This document shows, in pieces, positions 1-32,239 of a stretch of 64,000 nucleotides of DNA (its first letter is position 1; every line of letters begins with the position of its first letter). The notes beneath the pieces are model-generated. The model saw only the letters and a program-made list of their open reading frames with translations, ran no database searches and was not told the origin of the DNA. The translations under genes and the position numbers were made by a program. The DNA lies in contig NZ_CP108007.1 of the NCBI RefSeq assembly GCF_036127095.1, positions 232,691-296,690 of the forward strand, given 5' to 3'. This stretch comes from Streptomyces sp. NBC_00335 (GTDB taxonomy: Bacteria; Actinomycetota; Actinomycetes; Streptomycetales; Streptomycetaceae).

Positions 1-796
1 AGGTCCCGCTCGGCGCCACCGGCGAACTGCACGTGGGCGGCACCGGCGTGGCCCGCGGCTACGTCGGCCGCCCCGGCGCCACCGCCGACCGCTTCGTGCC
101 CGACCCGGGCGGACCCGCCGGCGCACGCCTCTACCGCACCGGCGACCTGGTGCGGCGGCTGCCCGGCGGCGCCGTCGACTTCCTCGGACGCGGCGACGAC
201 CAGGTCAAGATCCGCGGTCACCGCATCGAGCTCGGCGAGATCCGCGCCGTACTCGCCGGACACCCCCTGCTGCGCGACGCGGTCGTCGTCACCCACCGCA
301 CGGCCTCCGGCGAACTCGCCCTCGCCGGCTACACGGTCGCCGCGGGAGAACGGGCACCGACCGAGGAGGAGCTCCAGGCGTACTGCGCCCGCCGGCTCCC
401 GGACTACATGATCCCGCCGGTCCTGCTCCCCGTCCCGGCCGTCCCGCTGAACGCGAACGGCAAGCTCGACAGGGCCGCCCTGCCCGCCCCGGTCGCCGCC
501 CCCGCGGCCGGCCCGGACGCCCCGCTGAGCCCCGCCGAGCAGCGCATCAGCGAGATCTGGCAGGACATCCTGGGCCGCGAGGTCACCGCGCACGACCACT
601 TCTTCCGCAGCGGCGGCAACTCCATCCTCGCCATCCGCCTCATCGCCGAACTCCACGACGAGTTCGACATCCACCTGCCCGTCCGCACGGTCTTCGAGCA
701 GCCGACCGTCGCGGGCCAGGCCCAGGCGGTCGAGGACGCCATACGCGCCGAGATCGACGAGCTTTCCGACGAGCTTTCCGACGAGGAGCAGCACGC

Positions 797-800
<4 letters not shown>
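1..800 (+). CDS. NRPS, 3' end only (adenylation domain tail + peptidyl carrier protein)
   Basis: The reading frame is open from the window edge (first full codon at 3), so the gene starts upstream. The visible part begins at core A7/A8 (GELHVGG, then RTGDLVRR and VKIRGHRIELGE) and reaches A10 (NGKLDR). A carrier protein follows whose phosphopantetheine serine lies in GGNS (codon 621-623). The usual motif is GGHS or GGDS; Asn here is a tolerated variant. The specificity pocket is outside the window, so the substrate is unknown. The tail is acidic and helical (a repeated DELS unit) and may be a docking helix. The stop overlaps the next NRPS start as ATGA (797-800), so the two are translationally coupled. 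The PCP should hand its peptidyl chain to the first C domain of that protein. Confidence 0.95.
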
Positions 801-17908
<17,108 letters not shown>

Positions 17909-17941
17909 ACCCCCGTCAACCCACCCCTGTTGGAGGACACC

Positions 17942-18907
17942 GTGTCAGCCCGACACCTCATCTCCCTCGACGACCTCACCGACGCCGAGCTGTACGCCGT
18001 GGTCGAGCGCGGCGCCGCCTTCTCCGGCGGCGCCGCCCCCCGGGACCCGCTGGCCGGACTGGTCACCGGCGTGTACTTCCGCAAGACCTCCACCCGCACC
18101 CGTACCGCCTTCTCCTCCGGGGTGCTGCGCCTGGGAGGGACGATCGTCACCTACGGCGCCGACGACCTCCAGCTCAACACCGGGGAGACCACCGAGGACA
18201 CCGGCCGGGTCTTCTCCCGGATGCTCGACCTGCTGGTCGCCCGGACCGCCGGCGACCCCGCGGAGATGCGCGGCTGGGCCTCCCAGTCCCAGATGTCCGT
18301 GGTCAACGCGATGAGCGCCGAGGAGCACCCCACCCAGGGGCTCACCGACCTCACCACCCTCCTCGGCCGCTTCGGCCGGATCCGCGACCTGCGCGTGCTG
18401 TACGTCGGCGAGGGCAACAACACCGCCGCCGCACTGGCCCTCGGCCTGACCCGCTACCCGGGCACCACGCTCGAACTGCGCACCCCGCCCGGCTACGGCC
18501 TCGCCCCCGGCATCCGGGAGCGGGCCCTGGCCCACGCCCGGGCCCACGGCGCCACCCTCACCGAGCACCACCACATGCGGGACCTGCCCGCCGGCGTCGA
18601 CGCCGTCTACACCTCCCGCTGGCAGACCACGGGCAGCAGCAAGGCCGACCCCGACTGGCGCGAGCTCTTCGCCCCGTTCCAGGTCACCGCCGCCCTGTGG
18701 CGGACCAGCCCGCAGGCCGCCTTCCTGCACGACCTGCCCGCCCACCGCGGCGAGGAAGTCACCGCCGAGGTGCTCGACGGACCGCACAGCATCGCCTTCC
18801 AGCAGGCCGAGAACAAGATGCACAGCGCCATGGCCGTCCTGGAGTGGTGCGCCGCCGGCGCCGCCGCCGCGGGCGTCCGCCGTGCGCGGGAAGCACGGGC
18901 GGCATGA
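17942..18907 (+). CDS. Ornithine carbamoyltransferase-like enzyme (altered HCLP motif)
   Basis: 321 residues of the aspartate/ornithine carbamoyltransferase family, which transfers a carbamoyl group from carbamoyl phosphate to an amine. The carbamoyl-phosphate loop is STRTRT (~residue 45) and the HPTQGLTDL motif is intact. The ornithine-binding HCLP motif reads HDLP (before AHRGEE): Asp replaces the conserved Cys. The GTG start at 17942 is chosen for GGAGG five bases upstream; an in-frame TTG at 17930 is weaker. It sits 33 bp after the NRPS and overlaps the MFS gene by ATGA. A primary-metabolism OTC would normally sit with arg genes, so this one probably makes or installs a carbamoylated amino acid (citrulline or ureidoalanine type, as CmnL/VioL do for tuberactinomycins). 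The exact amine is not known. Confidence 0.88.
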   Translation: MSARHLISLDDLTDAELYAVVERGAAFSGGAAPRDPLAGLVTGVYFRKTSTRTRTAFSSGVLRLGGTIVTYGADDLQLNTGETTEDTGRVFSRMLDLLVARTAGDPAEMRGWASQSQMSVVNAMSAEEHPTQGLTDLTTLLGRFGRIRDLRVLYVGEGNNTAAALALGLTRYPGTTLELRTPPGYGLAPGIRERALAHARAHGATLTEHHHMRDLPAGVDAVYTSRWQTTGSSKADPDWRELFAPFQVTAALWRTSPQAAFLHDLPAHRGEEVTAEVLDGPHSIAFQQAENKMHSAMAVLEWCAAGAAAAGVRRAREARAA

Positions 18908-20325
18908 CCCTCCTCGAAGAACGCCCCGCCCCCGGCGAGCCCGAGGCCCGGGCCACCCCGCTGCGCCGCAACCGCGACTTCCTGCTGCTGTGGACCGGCG
19001 CCGGGTTCTCGCTGCTCGGCGTGCAGGCCGCCCAGGCCGCGTACCCGCTGCTGATGATCTGGCAGGGCTCGGTCGCCGGCGCCGGCCTGGTCGGCTTCGC
19101 CGCCCTGCTGCCGCACCTGCTGGTCCAGCTCCCGGCCGGCGCCCTCGTCGACCGCTGGGACCGGCGCAAGCTGATGATCCTCTGCGACCTCGTGGGCCTG
19201 CTCTCCATGGGCAGCGTCGCGGCGGCCCTGGCCACCGGCCACATGTGGCTCCCGCACGTGATGGCCGCCGCCTTCCTGGAGGGCGCGGCGTTCGTCTTCT
19301 ACCGGCTCGCCGAACGCGCCGCGGTGCGCAACGTGGTGCACCCCGCCCACCTGCCGGCCGCGCTCTCCCAGAACGAGGCCCGCAGCCAGGTCGCCGGCCT
19401 GCTGGGTCAGCCGGCCGGGGTCGCCCTCTTCGCCCTCACCCGGTGGCTGCCGTTCGGCGTCACCGCCCTCGCCCACCTGGTGGCCCTGGGCTGCGTCCTG
19501 TTCATCCGCAAGGAGCTCCAGGAAGAGCGCACCGCGGCGCCGCGCAGCCTGCGGGCCGAGGTGTCCGAGGGAGTGGCCTGGGTGTGGCGGCAGAAGTTCA
19601 TGCGCGCCGCCGTCGCCCTGGTCGCCGGCAGCAACATGCTCTTCCAGATCCTCAACCTCTCCCTGGTACTGATCTTCAAGGAGGCCGGGCACTCGCCCGC
19701 ACTGCTCGGGGTCCTCGGGCTGATGGAAGGCGTGGGCGGCGCACTCGGCGCCCTGAGCGCCTCGTGGTGCCTCAAGCGGCTGGCCCCCTCGACCGTGGTG
19801 ATCAGCGCGTTCGCCCTGTGGGCCGCGCTGATGGCCCCGGTGGCCTTCCTCTCCGCCCCGCTCGCCCTCGGCGCCCTGTGCGGCGGCATGGCCTTCGCCG
19901 GCTCCCTGATGAACGTGGGCGCCGGGGTCCACCAGATGAGGATCACCCCCGACGAGATGCAGGGCCGCGTCAGCAGCGTGTTCATGCTCATGGCCTCCGG
20001 GATGAACTCCGCCGGAGCCCTCCTGGGCGGCCTGCTGCTGGCCGCCTTCCCCACCTCCACCACGGTGCTCGGCATCTCCGCCGCCATGGCGCTGATGACC
20101 GTCCTCGCCGCGGTGAACCCCGCGATCCGCGGGGCCGGCCGCGAGCCCGAGGCCGGGCCGGCCGCGGACCCGAAGGCCGCCGGCCCGCAGGCCTCCCCGG
20201 CCATCGAGGACCGCGCAACCGCAATCGCAACCGCAGCCGGCACCGCACCCCACGCCGAGCCCCGCCCCGTACCCCGTACGGCAGCCGGCTCCGACACGAG
20301 CGACGAGAAGGTCGACCCGTCATGA
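18904..20325 (+). CDS. MFS exporter (MFS_3/EntS-like)
   Basis: 473 residues with the layout of a 12-helix major-facilitator transporter, starting about residue 25 (FLLLWTGAGFSLLG). The motif-A-like loop DRWDRRKLM follows helix 2. The last ~55 residues are a polar Ala/Pro-rich tail with no helix, predicted cytoplasmic. The arrangement resembles the EntS/MFS_3 group that exports siderophores and peptides. ATGA overlaps join it to the carbamoyltransferase upstream (18904-18907) and the dioxygenase downstream (20322-20325), so it is in the middle of the biosynthetic operon. It most likely exports the peptide product and may give self-resistance; direction and substrate are inferred from context. 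Confidence 0.9.
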   Translation: MTLLEERPAPGEPEARATPLRRNRDFLLLWTGAGFSLLGVQAAQAAYPLLMIWQGSVAGAGLVGFAALLPHLLVQLPAGALVDRWDRRKLMILCDLVGLLSMGSVAAALATGHMWLPHVMAAAFLEGAAFVFYRLAERAAVRNVVHPAHLPAALSQNEARSQVAGLLGQPAGVALFALTRWLPFGVTALAHLVALGCVLFIRKELQEERTAAPRSLRAEVSEGVAWVWRQKFMRAAVALVAGSNMLFQILNLSLVLIFKEAGHSPALLGVLGLMEGVGGALGALSASWCLKRLAPSTVVISAFALWAALMAPVAFLSAPLALGALCGGMAFAGSLMNVGAGVHQMRITPDEMQGRVSSVFMLMASGMNSAGALLGGLLLAAFPTSTTVLGISAAMALMTVLAAVNPAIRGAGREPEAGPAADPKAAGPQASPAIEDRATAIATAAGTAPHAEPRPVPRTAAGSDTSDEKVDPS

Positions 20326-21320
20326 CGACAACCCAGCCCGAACAGACCCGCACCACCACCCTGCCGCTCGTCATGGAACACGACGGCGCCCACCCCGGCA
20401 TCACCGAGTACATCGACGCCGAACGGACCAGGATCCGCGCCGCCCTGCACGAGCACGGAGCCGTCCTGCTGCGCGGCTTCCCCCTCGGCGGGGTCGACGG
20501 GTTCGACGCCTCCGTACGGGCCCTGTCCGGCGCTCCGCTCGCGTACTCCGAGCGGTCCTCGCCGCGCTCCACCATCAAGGGCAACGTCTACACCTCGACG
20601 GACTACCCGCCGGACGAGGAGATCTTCCTCCACAACGAGAACTCCTACCAGTCGTCCTGGCCGCGCCTGCTCTACTTCTGCTGCATCGCGGAGCCGGACT
20701 CCCTCGGGGCCACCCCGCTCGCCGACACCCGCCGCATCCTGGACCTCGTCCACCCCGACGTGCGCGAGGAGTTCACCCGCCGCAGTTGGATGGCCACCCG
20801 CACCTTCCACCCCGGCTTCGGCATCCCGTGGGAGTCCGTCTTCAACACCGACGACCGCGCCGAGGTCGAGCGCCTGGCCGCCGCCAAGGACCTCGGCCTG
20901 GAGTGGCTGCCCGGCGGCGGGATGCGCACCCGGGCCGTGCGCGACGCGGTGCACCGCCACCCCGTGACCGGCGAGGCGGTCTGGTTCAACCACATCACCT
21001 TCTTCCACCACACCACCCTGCTGCCCGACGTCCGCGAGGGGCTGCTGGAGCTGTTCGCCGAGGAGGAGCTGCCGAGCAACACGTACTACGGGGACGGCGG
21101 CCGGATCCCCGACGACGTACTGGACCACCTGCGCTCCTGCTACCGGCAGGCCAGCGTCCGCTTCGACTGGCGGCGGGACGACGTCCTCGTCGTGGACAAC
21201 ATGCTCTCCAGCCACGGCCGCGAGCCCTTCACCGGCCCCCGCAAGATCGCCGTCGCCATGGCCGAGCCCCACACCCCCGCCCCGGCCCACACCCCTACCC
21301 CCTCCGGCACGGAGGGCTGA
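20322..21320 (+). CDS. Fe(II)/2-oxoglutarate dioxygenase, SyrP-like amino-acid beta-hydroxylase
   Basis: 332 residues of the TauD/TfdA fold. The iron ligands are visible as His-x-Glu in FLHNENSY (~residue 105) and a distal His in MLSSHGREPF (~residue 296); the 2-oxoglutarate arginine is probably in TGPRKIAVAM. The block RSTIKGNVYTSTDYPPDEEI before the ligands and ATPLADTR after them are typical of the SyrP group. SyrP hydroxylates the beta carbon of aspartate while it is bound to an NRPS carrier protein; relatives act on other carrier-bound residues. The ATGA overlap with the exporter and its place between two NRPS genes support action on a carrier-bound residue. The Asn/Asp-like module 2 is the best candidate substrate, by inference. 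Confidence 0.9.
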   Translation: MTTTQPEQTRTTTLPLVMEHDGAHPGITEYIDAERTRIRAALHEHGAVLLRGFPLGGVDGFDASVRALSGAPLAYSERSSPRSTIKGNVYTSTDYPPDEEIFLHNENSYQSSWPRLLYFCCIAEPDSLGATPLADTRRILDLVHPDVREEFTRRSWMATRTFHPGFGIPWESVFNTDDRAEVERLAAAKDLGLEWLPGGGMRTRAVRDAVHRHPVTGEAVWFNHITFFHHTTLLPDVREGLLELFAEEELPSNTYYGDGGRIPDDVLDHLRSCYRQASVRFDWRRDDVLVVDNMLSSHGREPFTGPRKIAVAMAEPHTPAPAHTPTPSGTEG

Positions 21321-21324
21321 CGCG

Positions 21325-22096
21325 ATGCCGGTCCTCAAGACCCCGACCGCTTCCGCCTGGCTGCGCGTCTTCGCCCCCCGGCCCGCGGCCCGCACGCGGC
21401 TGTTCTGCTTCCCGCACGCGGGCGGCGGAGCCAGCGCCTTCCGCGAGCTGGCCGAGGCCGCGCCGCCGGAGCTGGAGGTCGTCGCCGTGCAGTACCCGGG
21501 GCGCCAGGACCGGTTCGACGAACCACCGGTCACCGACATGGCCGTCATGCTCCGCGAACTCGCCCGCGCCATCGAACCCTGGCTCGACCTGCCGGCCGCC
21601 TTCTTCGGCCACAGCATGGGCGCCACCCTCGCCTTCGAGACCGCCCGGCTGCTGCGCCCCCGCCACCCGTCCGCCGTGGTCCGGCTGTTCGCCTCCGCCC
21701 GCAAGGCCCCCCACATCGACACCCGGGACCGGCTCCCGCTCCCCGACGACGAGGCCGTACTGGCCTACGTACGCCGCCTGGGCGGCACGGGCGCCGGACT
21801 GCTGGAGATCCCCGAACTGCGCGAACTGACCCTGCCCACCCTGCGCGGGGACTTCCGGCTCCTCACCGGCCACCGCTACGCCCCCGGAGCCCCCCTCACC
21901 TGCCCGCTCACCGTCGTCACCGGGACCGACGACGCCTCCTGCACCCCGCAGGACGCCGCCGCCTGGGCCCGCCACACCGTCGCCGGACACGAGGTCCACA
22001 CCTTCCCCGGCGGCCACTTCTACCTCGAAGGGCGGGCCGGCGAACTCATGGACTTCCTCACCGGCCGGCTCGGCCTCGACCCCGCTGGAGACCGTC

Positions 22097-22104
<8 letters not shown>
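21325..22104 (+). CDS. Type II thioesterase (NRPS proofreading hydrolase)
   Basis: 259-residue alpha/beta hydrolase of the GrsT/RifR type. The early block [14 protein letters not shown] is diagnostic for the family. The nucleophile is in GHSMG (~residue 94), the acid is likely in TGTDD (~residue 196), and the histidine is in GGHFYL (~residue 231). Such stand-alone thioesterases clear misprimed or stalled acyl groups from carrier proteins. It starts 4 bp after the dioxygenase and overlaps the next NRPS by 8 bp (22097-22104). It is the only conventional thioesterase in the window. Because NRPS 797-17908 ends in a beta-lactamase-like domain, this protein is more likely an editor than the product-releasing enzyme, though release in trans cannot be excluded. 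Confidence 0.95.
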
Positions 22105-28087
<5,983 letters not shown>

Positions 28088-28088
28088 A

Positions 28089-28493
28089 ATGCGCACCGAC
28101 CGGCTCACCGCTCTCGTCTCCCTCGCCCTGCTGGCCGCCGCGGCCACCGGCTGCCAGGAGACCACCGGCGCGAGTTCCTCCGCGCCCTACCCGTGCGGGC
28201 GCACCATCGCCTCCGCCGACACCTTCGCGAGCTCCGCGGACGACATCGAGAAGGACCCCGAAAGCGTCGCCCGCAGCGCGGGCGCCCTCGCCGGCGAACT
28301 GCGCGCCGCCGGAGAGAAGACCACCGACGCCGAGGTGCGCACCGCACTCGGCGAGTTCGCGGGCGTCTACGAGGAGTTCGCGGACCGCATCCGCACCTCC
28401 GACCCCAGCAAGGGCAAGGTCGGCGAACTGGAGAAGACCTTCACCAAGCTCGAAGCCGCCGGGGACCGCCTCGACCGCGCCTGCTCCGCCTGA
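28089..28493 (+). CDS. Small lipoprotein of the NRPS operon
   Basis: 134 residues. An N-terminal signal (MRTDRLTALVSLALLAAAATG) ends in a lipobox with Cys at residue 22, so the mature protein should be lipid-anchored outside the membrane. The rest is mostly alpha-helical and polar and ends CSA; the mature part has one other pair of cysteines that could form a disulfide. ATG 28089 follows the NRPS stop by one base; an in-frame GTG at 28077 would start inside the NRPS. I recognise no family. Co-transcription with the NRPS suggests a role in export, sensing or self-protection, but nothing in the sequence says which. Confidence 0.75.
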   Translation: MRTDRLTALVSLALLAAAATGCQETTGASSSAPYPCGRTIASADTFASSADDIEKDPESVARSAGALAGELRAAGEKTTDAEVRTALGEFAGVYEEFADRIRTSDPSKGKVGELEKTFTKLEAAGDRLDRACSA

Positions 28494-28525
28494 CCCCCGC
28501 CCTTCCGGAAGGACACCGACACCCC

Positions 28526-29503
28526 ATGCGCGCACCCGTAGTCCTCATCACCGAACCCCTCGCCGCCTCCGCCACCCGGGCCCTGGGCCCCGGCACCGAG
28601 ATCCGCCACGTCGACGGCACCGACCGCACGGCCCTGCTGGCCGCCCTCGCCGACGCCGACGCCGTACTCATCCGCAGCGCCACCCGGATGGACGCCGAAG
28701 CCATCGCCGCCGCCCCGCGCCTCAAAGCCATCGGCCGGGCCGGCGTCGGCGTCGACAACGTCGACCTCCCCGCCGCCACCGCCGCCGGGGTGAGCGTCGT
28801 CAACGCCCCCGACGCCAACAGCGTCAGCGCGGCCGAGCTCACCGTCGCCCTCCTGCTCGCCGTGGCCCGCCACGTGCCGCGCGCCGACGCCTCGCTGCGC
28901 GCCGGCTCCTGGCAGCGCTCCGCCTTCGGCGGCGTCGAACTGTCCGGCAAGGTCCTCGGCGTCATCGGCCTCGGCCGCATCGGCACCCTCGTCGCCCGCC
29001 GGCTCGCCGCCTTCGACATGCGGGTACTGGCCCACGACCCCTACGCCGACCCGCAGGTGGCCGCCGCGGAGGGCATCCGCCTCGTCCCCCTGGAGGAACT
29101 CCTCGACAGCGCGGACTTCATCACCGTCCACCTGCCGCGCACCCCCCAGACCACCGGCCTGCTCGGCTTCGAAGCGTTCCGCCGGATGAAGCCGGGCGTG
29201 CGGATCGTCAACGCCGCCCGCGGCGGCATCATCGACGAGAACGAGCTGTACGCCGCCCTCAAGGAAGGCCGCGTCGCCGGCGCCGGCCTCGACGTCTTCA
29301 CCGTCGAACCCTGCACCGACCACGAGCTGTTCACCCTGGACAACGTCGTGGTCACCCCCCACCTGGGAGCCTCCACCGGCGAGGCCCAGGACCGGGCCGG
29401 ATCCGACGCCGCCGACTCCGTCCGCCGCGTCCTCGCCGGAGAAGCGGTCCCCACCGTCAACCGGCCGGCCGCACCGTCCCTGCCCGTGATCATGGCCGCG
29501 TAA
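28526..29503 (+). CDS. D-3-phosphoglycerate dehydrogenase-type D-2-hydroxyacid dehydrogenase
   Basis: 325 residues. Substrate-binding half: GRAGVGVDNVD. NAD-binding Rossmann motif: GLGRIGTLVARR (~residue 150). Catalytic residues: Arg in NAARGG, Glu in LDVFTVEP, His in TPHLGAST. The protein stops after the catalytic core and lacks the ACT and intervening domains of the long, serine-inhibited actinobacterial SerA (about 530 residues), so it should be free of serine feedback. The likely reaction is 3-phosphoglycerate to 3-phosphohydroxypyruvate. ATG 28526 has GGAAGG upstream. As last gene of the operon it may supply serine or serine-derived precursors (such as diaminopropionate) for the peptide, which fits the nearby carbamoyltransferase; that link is inference. 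Confidence 0.9.
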   Translation: MRAPVVLITEPLAASATRALGPGTEIRHVDGTDRTALLAALADADAVLIRSATRMDAEAIAAAPRLKAIGRAGVGVDNVDLPAATAAGVSVVNAPDANSVSAAELTVALLLAVARHVPRADASLRAGSWQRSAFGGVELSGKVLGVIGLGRIGTLVARRLAAFDMRVLAHDPYADPQVAAAEGIRLVPLEELLDSADFITVHLPRTPQTTGLLGFEAFRRMKPGVRIVNAARGGIIDENELYAALKEGRVAGAGLDVFTVEPCTDHELFTLDNVVVTPHLGASTGEAQDRAGSDAADSVRRVLAGEAVPTVNRPAAPSLPVIMAA

Positions 29504-29509
29504 CGCGAC

Positions 29510-29546
29510 AGGCCGTGCGGCCCGGATCACCCGGGCCGCACGGCCT
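29510..29546. terminator. Bidirectional transcription terminator between convergent genes
   Basis: A perfect 16-bp inverted repeat (29510-29525 with 29531-29546) around a 5-nt loop. It lies between the end of the dehydrogenase (+) and the end of the ABC permease (-). There is no T-run, as is usual for high-GC actinobacterial terminators. It marks the right end of the biosynthetic operon. Confidence 0.85.
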
Positions 29547-29566
29547 GCTCGATCGGCCCGCGGCTC

Positions 29567-31471
29567 TCACGCCGCGCCGGGCGCCACCCGCCCGCGCAGC
29601 AGCACGGCCGCCGACAGCACCGCCGCCGGCACCGCGACCGCGGCGCAGGACGCCGCCACCGCCGCCATCGCACCCCACGGCAGCGACAACGGCGCCGCCG
29701 ATCCGACCAGCACCGACAGCGCCGACCACGTGCCCAGCACGTTCAGCGCCGTCACCAGGACGCCCAGCAGCGCCCCCGCCACCACGACCACCGCCGCCTC
29801 GACGGCCACCAGGCGCAGGACCTGGCCGCCGGTGGCACCGCTCAGCCGCAGCACCGCCAGATCGCGGCTCCGGTCAGAGGTCGCCGAGACCATCGTCCCC
29901 GCCAGCGCGATCAGCGAGTACAGCAGCGCCAGCCCCAGCACCACGAAGATCGCCAGCCGGCTCTCCCGCTTGGTCTCCGGCTGCGAAGCCGCGATCCACT
30001 CCTCCGCGGTGACCACCCGCGCGCCCTGCGCGCCCACGGCCGCGGCCAGCGACGCCGCCACCGCGGCCCGGTCCGCGCCCGGCTCCAGCCGGACCTCGAC
30101 CCGGTCGGGCCTGGCCCCCGCCCCGTTGGCGGCCGTGACGTAGGCCCCGTTGCCGCCGGTGCCCCGGCGCATCACCGCGGCTACCGTGAGCGAGACCTTC
30201 GTACCGTCCGCCCGCCACACCTCGACCGGCTGGCCCACGGCCGTCACCGGCCACTCGTCGTTCACGACGATCGACGTGTCGTCCAGGTCCTTCACCGAGC
30301 CCTCGACCAGCGGCAGCCGGGACAGCTCCGCGAAGGCCGCGGGGTCGACCACCCGCGCCGGCTCCGGCGTCCGCACCAGGCCCTCGTACAGGAACTCGAC
30401 GGTGGTGGCCGCCGAGACCGCCGACCGCGTGCCCGGCACGGCCGCCGCGGCCACGGCCGCGTCCGACAGCCCCGCGTCCGAGGTCACCACGAAGTCGGCC
30501 GCCGTCCGGCTGCGGACCTCGTCCGCCCGGCCCGCACCGACCGTGTCCGTCGACCCCAGCAGCGACCCGGCGAGCGCCACGCTCACCAGCACCGGAGCCG
30601 CGAGCGCCGAGGTCCGCCGGACACCCGCCGCCGCGCTCTCGCGCACCAGCATGCCCACCGCCCCCCGCATCCGCGCCGCCGGCCATGCCACCAGCCGCAC
30701 CAGCGGCCCCGCCGCCAGCGGGGTCAGCAGCGCGAACGCGCCGATGAGCACCATCGGCTGCGTCGTGTACGTCTTGCGCTTGAGCAGGTCCGCCGGATCC
30801 GACACCAGTTTCGACACCAGCAGCCCCACGCCGAGCGCCAGCAGCAGACCGCCGAACAGCCAGCGCCCCACGGTCATCACCCGCTTGTCGACCGCGGCCT
30901 CCCGCAGCACCTCGACCGCACTGGTCTTCGCTGCCCGCCCGGACGCGACGAAGGCCCCGGTCAGCGCGACCACCAGACCCGTACCGAAGGCCACCGCGTA
31001 CGGCCAGACCCGCGCCTCCACGGTCAGCCAGTCCGGCGCCAGCCCCTCGCGGGCCATCCACTCCACCAGGGCCGGCCCACCGGCGCTGCCGATCAGGCAG
31101 CCCAGCACCGCGGCCGGCACGGCCACCAGCGCCGCCTCGGCGACCACCGCGACCCGCAGCTGGCGCCCGGTGGCGCCGGCGGAGCGCAGCAGACCGAACT
31201 CGCGCTGCCGCTGCGCCACCGCGAAGGCGAACGCGGACGACACCACGAACACCGAGGTGAAGGTGGTCACCGCCGCCGCGGTGCCGAGCATCGCGTTGAC
31301 CGTGAACACCGCCTCCGCGTCACGGTCCTTCAGCTCCTGCGGCGCGTCCAGGGTCGCCGCGAGGGCGAGCCCCATCGACGCCGTCAGGCCCACACCCAGC
31401 GCGACCGCGAGGAAGACGCCGGCGAAGTGCGTCCACCGGGACCGGACCGTCGCCAGCACCACGCTCAGCAC
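29567..31471 (-). CDS. ABC transporter permease, FtsX family
   Basis: 634-residue membrane protein with two FtsX-type halves. A helix near residues 15-40 comes first. Three helices then follow a cytoplasmic loop rich in basic residues (QRQREFGLLRSAGATG, the signature of FtsX/MacB permeases). A second set at the C-terminus has the matching RDLAVLRLSGATG. A large extracytoplasmic domain (~300-480) lies between. It overlaps the ATPase gene by 7 bp (31465-31471), so the two form one exporter. Family members move lipoproteins, peptides or antibiotics outward. Its position beside the NRPS operon and the SARP regulator makes export or resistance for the peptide plausible. It is convergent with the NRPS operon and therefore separately transcribed. 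Confidence 0.9.
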   Translation of the reverse strand: MLSVVLATVRSRWTHFAGVFLAVALGVGLTASMGLALAATLDAPQELKDRDAEAVFTVNAMLGTAAAVTTFTSVFVVSSAFAFAVAQRQREFGLLRSAGATGRQLRVAVVAEAALVAVPAAVLGCLIGSAGGPALVEWMAREGLAPDWLTVEARVWPYAVAFGTGLVVALTGAFVASGRAAKTSAVEVLREAAVDKRVMTVGRWLFGGLLLALGVGLLVSKLVSDPADLLKRKTYTTQPMVLIGAFALLTPLAAGPLVRLVAWPAARMRGAVGMLVRESAAAGVRRTSALAAPVLVSVALAGSLLGSTDTVGAGRADEVRSRTAADFVVTSDAGLSDAAVAAAAVPGTRSAVSAATTVEFLYEGLVRTPEPARVVDPAAFAELSRLPLVEGSVKDLDDTSIVVNDEWPVTAVGQPVEVWRADGTKVSLTVAAVMRRGTGGNGAYVTAANGAGARPDRVEVRLEPGADRAAVAASLAAAVGAQGARVVTAEEWIAASQPETKRESRLAIFVVLGLALLYSLIALAGTMVSATSDRSRDLAVLRLSGATGGQVLRLVAVEAAVVVVAGALLGVLVTALNVLGTWSALSVLVGSAAPLSLPWGAMAAVAASCAAVAVPAAVLSAAVLLRGRVAPGAA

Positions 31472-32202
31472 GGAACCTCCTCCAGCGTGGTCATCCGCTC
31501 GGCCACCTCGTGGGCGGTCGGCCGCAGCAGTTCCCCGCTCAGCTGACCGTCCGCGAGGAAGACCACCCGGTCCGCGTAGGAGGCGGCCACCGGGTCGTGC
31601 GTCACCATCACGACCGTCTGGCCGCCCTGGTCCACCAGCGAGCGCAGCAGCCGCAGCACCTCACGGCCCGTCGTGGAGTCCAGGGCGCCCGTCGGCTCGT
31701 CGCCGAACAGCACGTCCGGCCGGGTGATCAGCGCGCGGGCGAGGGCCACCCGCTGCTGCTGGCCGCCCGACATCTCGGAGGGGCGGTGGCCCGCACGGTC
31801 GGCGAGACCCACCCGGCCCAGTGCCTCGCGCACCGCCTCCTTGCCCGGCTTGCGGCCGGCCAGCCGCAGCGGCAGCACCACGTTCTGCTCCGCCGTCAGC
31901 ATCGGCAGCAGGTTGAACTGCTGGAAGACGAAACCGATCCGGTCGCGGCGGAGCAGGGTCAGCGCCCTCTCCGACAGCCCGGTCAGCTCCGTGCCGCCCA
32001 CCACGACGGAACCGGAGTCGGGCCGGTCGAGCCCCGCCGCGCACTGCAGGAGCGTCGACTTCCCCGATCCCGAAGGGCCCATGATCGCGGTGAACGAACC
32101 GGCGGGCAGGGTCAGACTGACCCCGCCGAGCGCTGTGACCGCGTGGTCGCCGCCGCCGTAGGTCTTCGTCACCGACGTCAGCACGACTGCGTCGTTGCTC
32201 AT
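31465..32202 (-). CDS. ABC transporter ATP-binding protein, MacB/LolD-like
   Basis: 245 residues. Walker A is GPSGSGKST (~residue 42), the Q-loop lies in FVFQQFNLLP, the signature is MSGGQQQRVALARAL, Walker B is VLFGDEPTGALD and the switch histidine is in MVTHDP. The sequence belongs to the MacB/LolD/FtsE group that partners FtsX-type permeases. ATG 32202 has GAGGAA a few bases upstream. It is the first gene of a two-gene operon with the overlapping permease and follows the SARP regulator by 37 bp, so all three may be co-transcribed. Confidence 0.95.
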   Translation of the reverse strand: MSNDAVVLTSVTKTYGGGDHAVTALGGVSLTLPAGSFTAIMGPSGSGKSTLLQCAAGLDRPDSGSVVVGGTELTGLSERALTLLRRDRIGFVFQQFNLLPMLTAEQNVVLPLRLAGRKPGKEAVREALGRVGLADRAGHRPSEMSGGQQQRVALARALITRPDVLFGDEPTGALDSTTGREVLRLLRSLVDQGGQTVVMVTHDPVAASYADRVVFLADGQLSGELLRPTAHEVAERMTTLEEVPC

Positions 32203-32239
32203 ATTCCTCTGTCTCTCGTGGATGGTGAGGGGTTACGGA

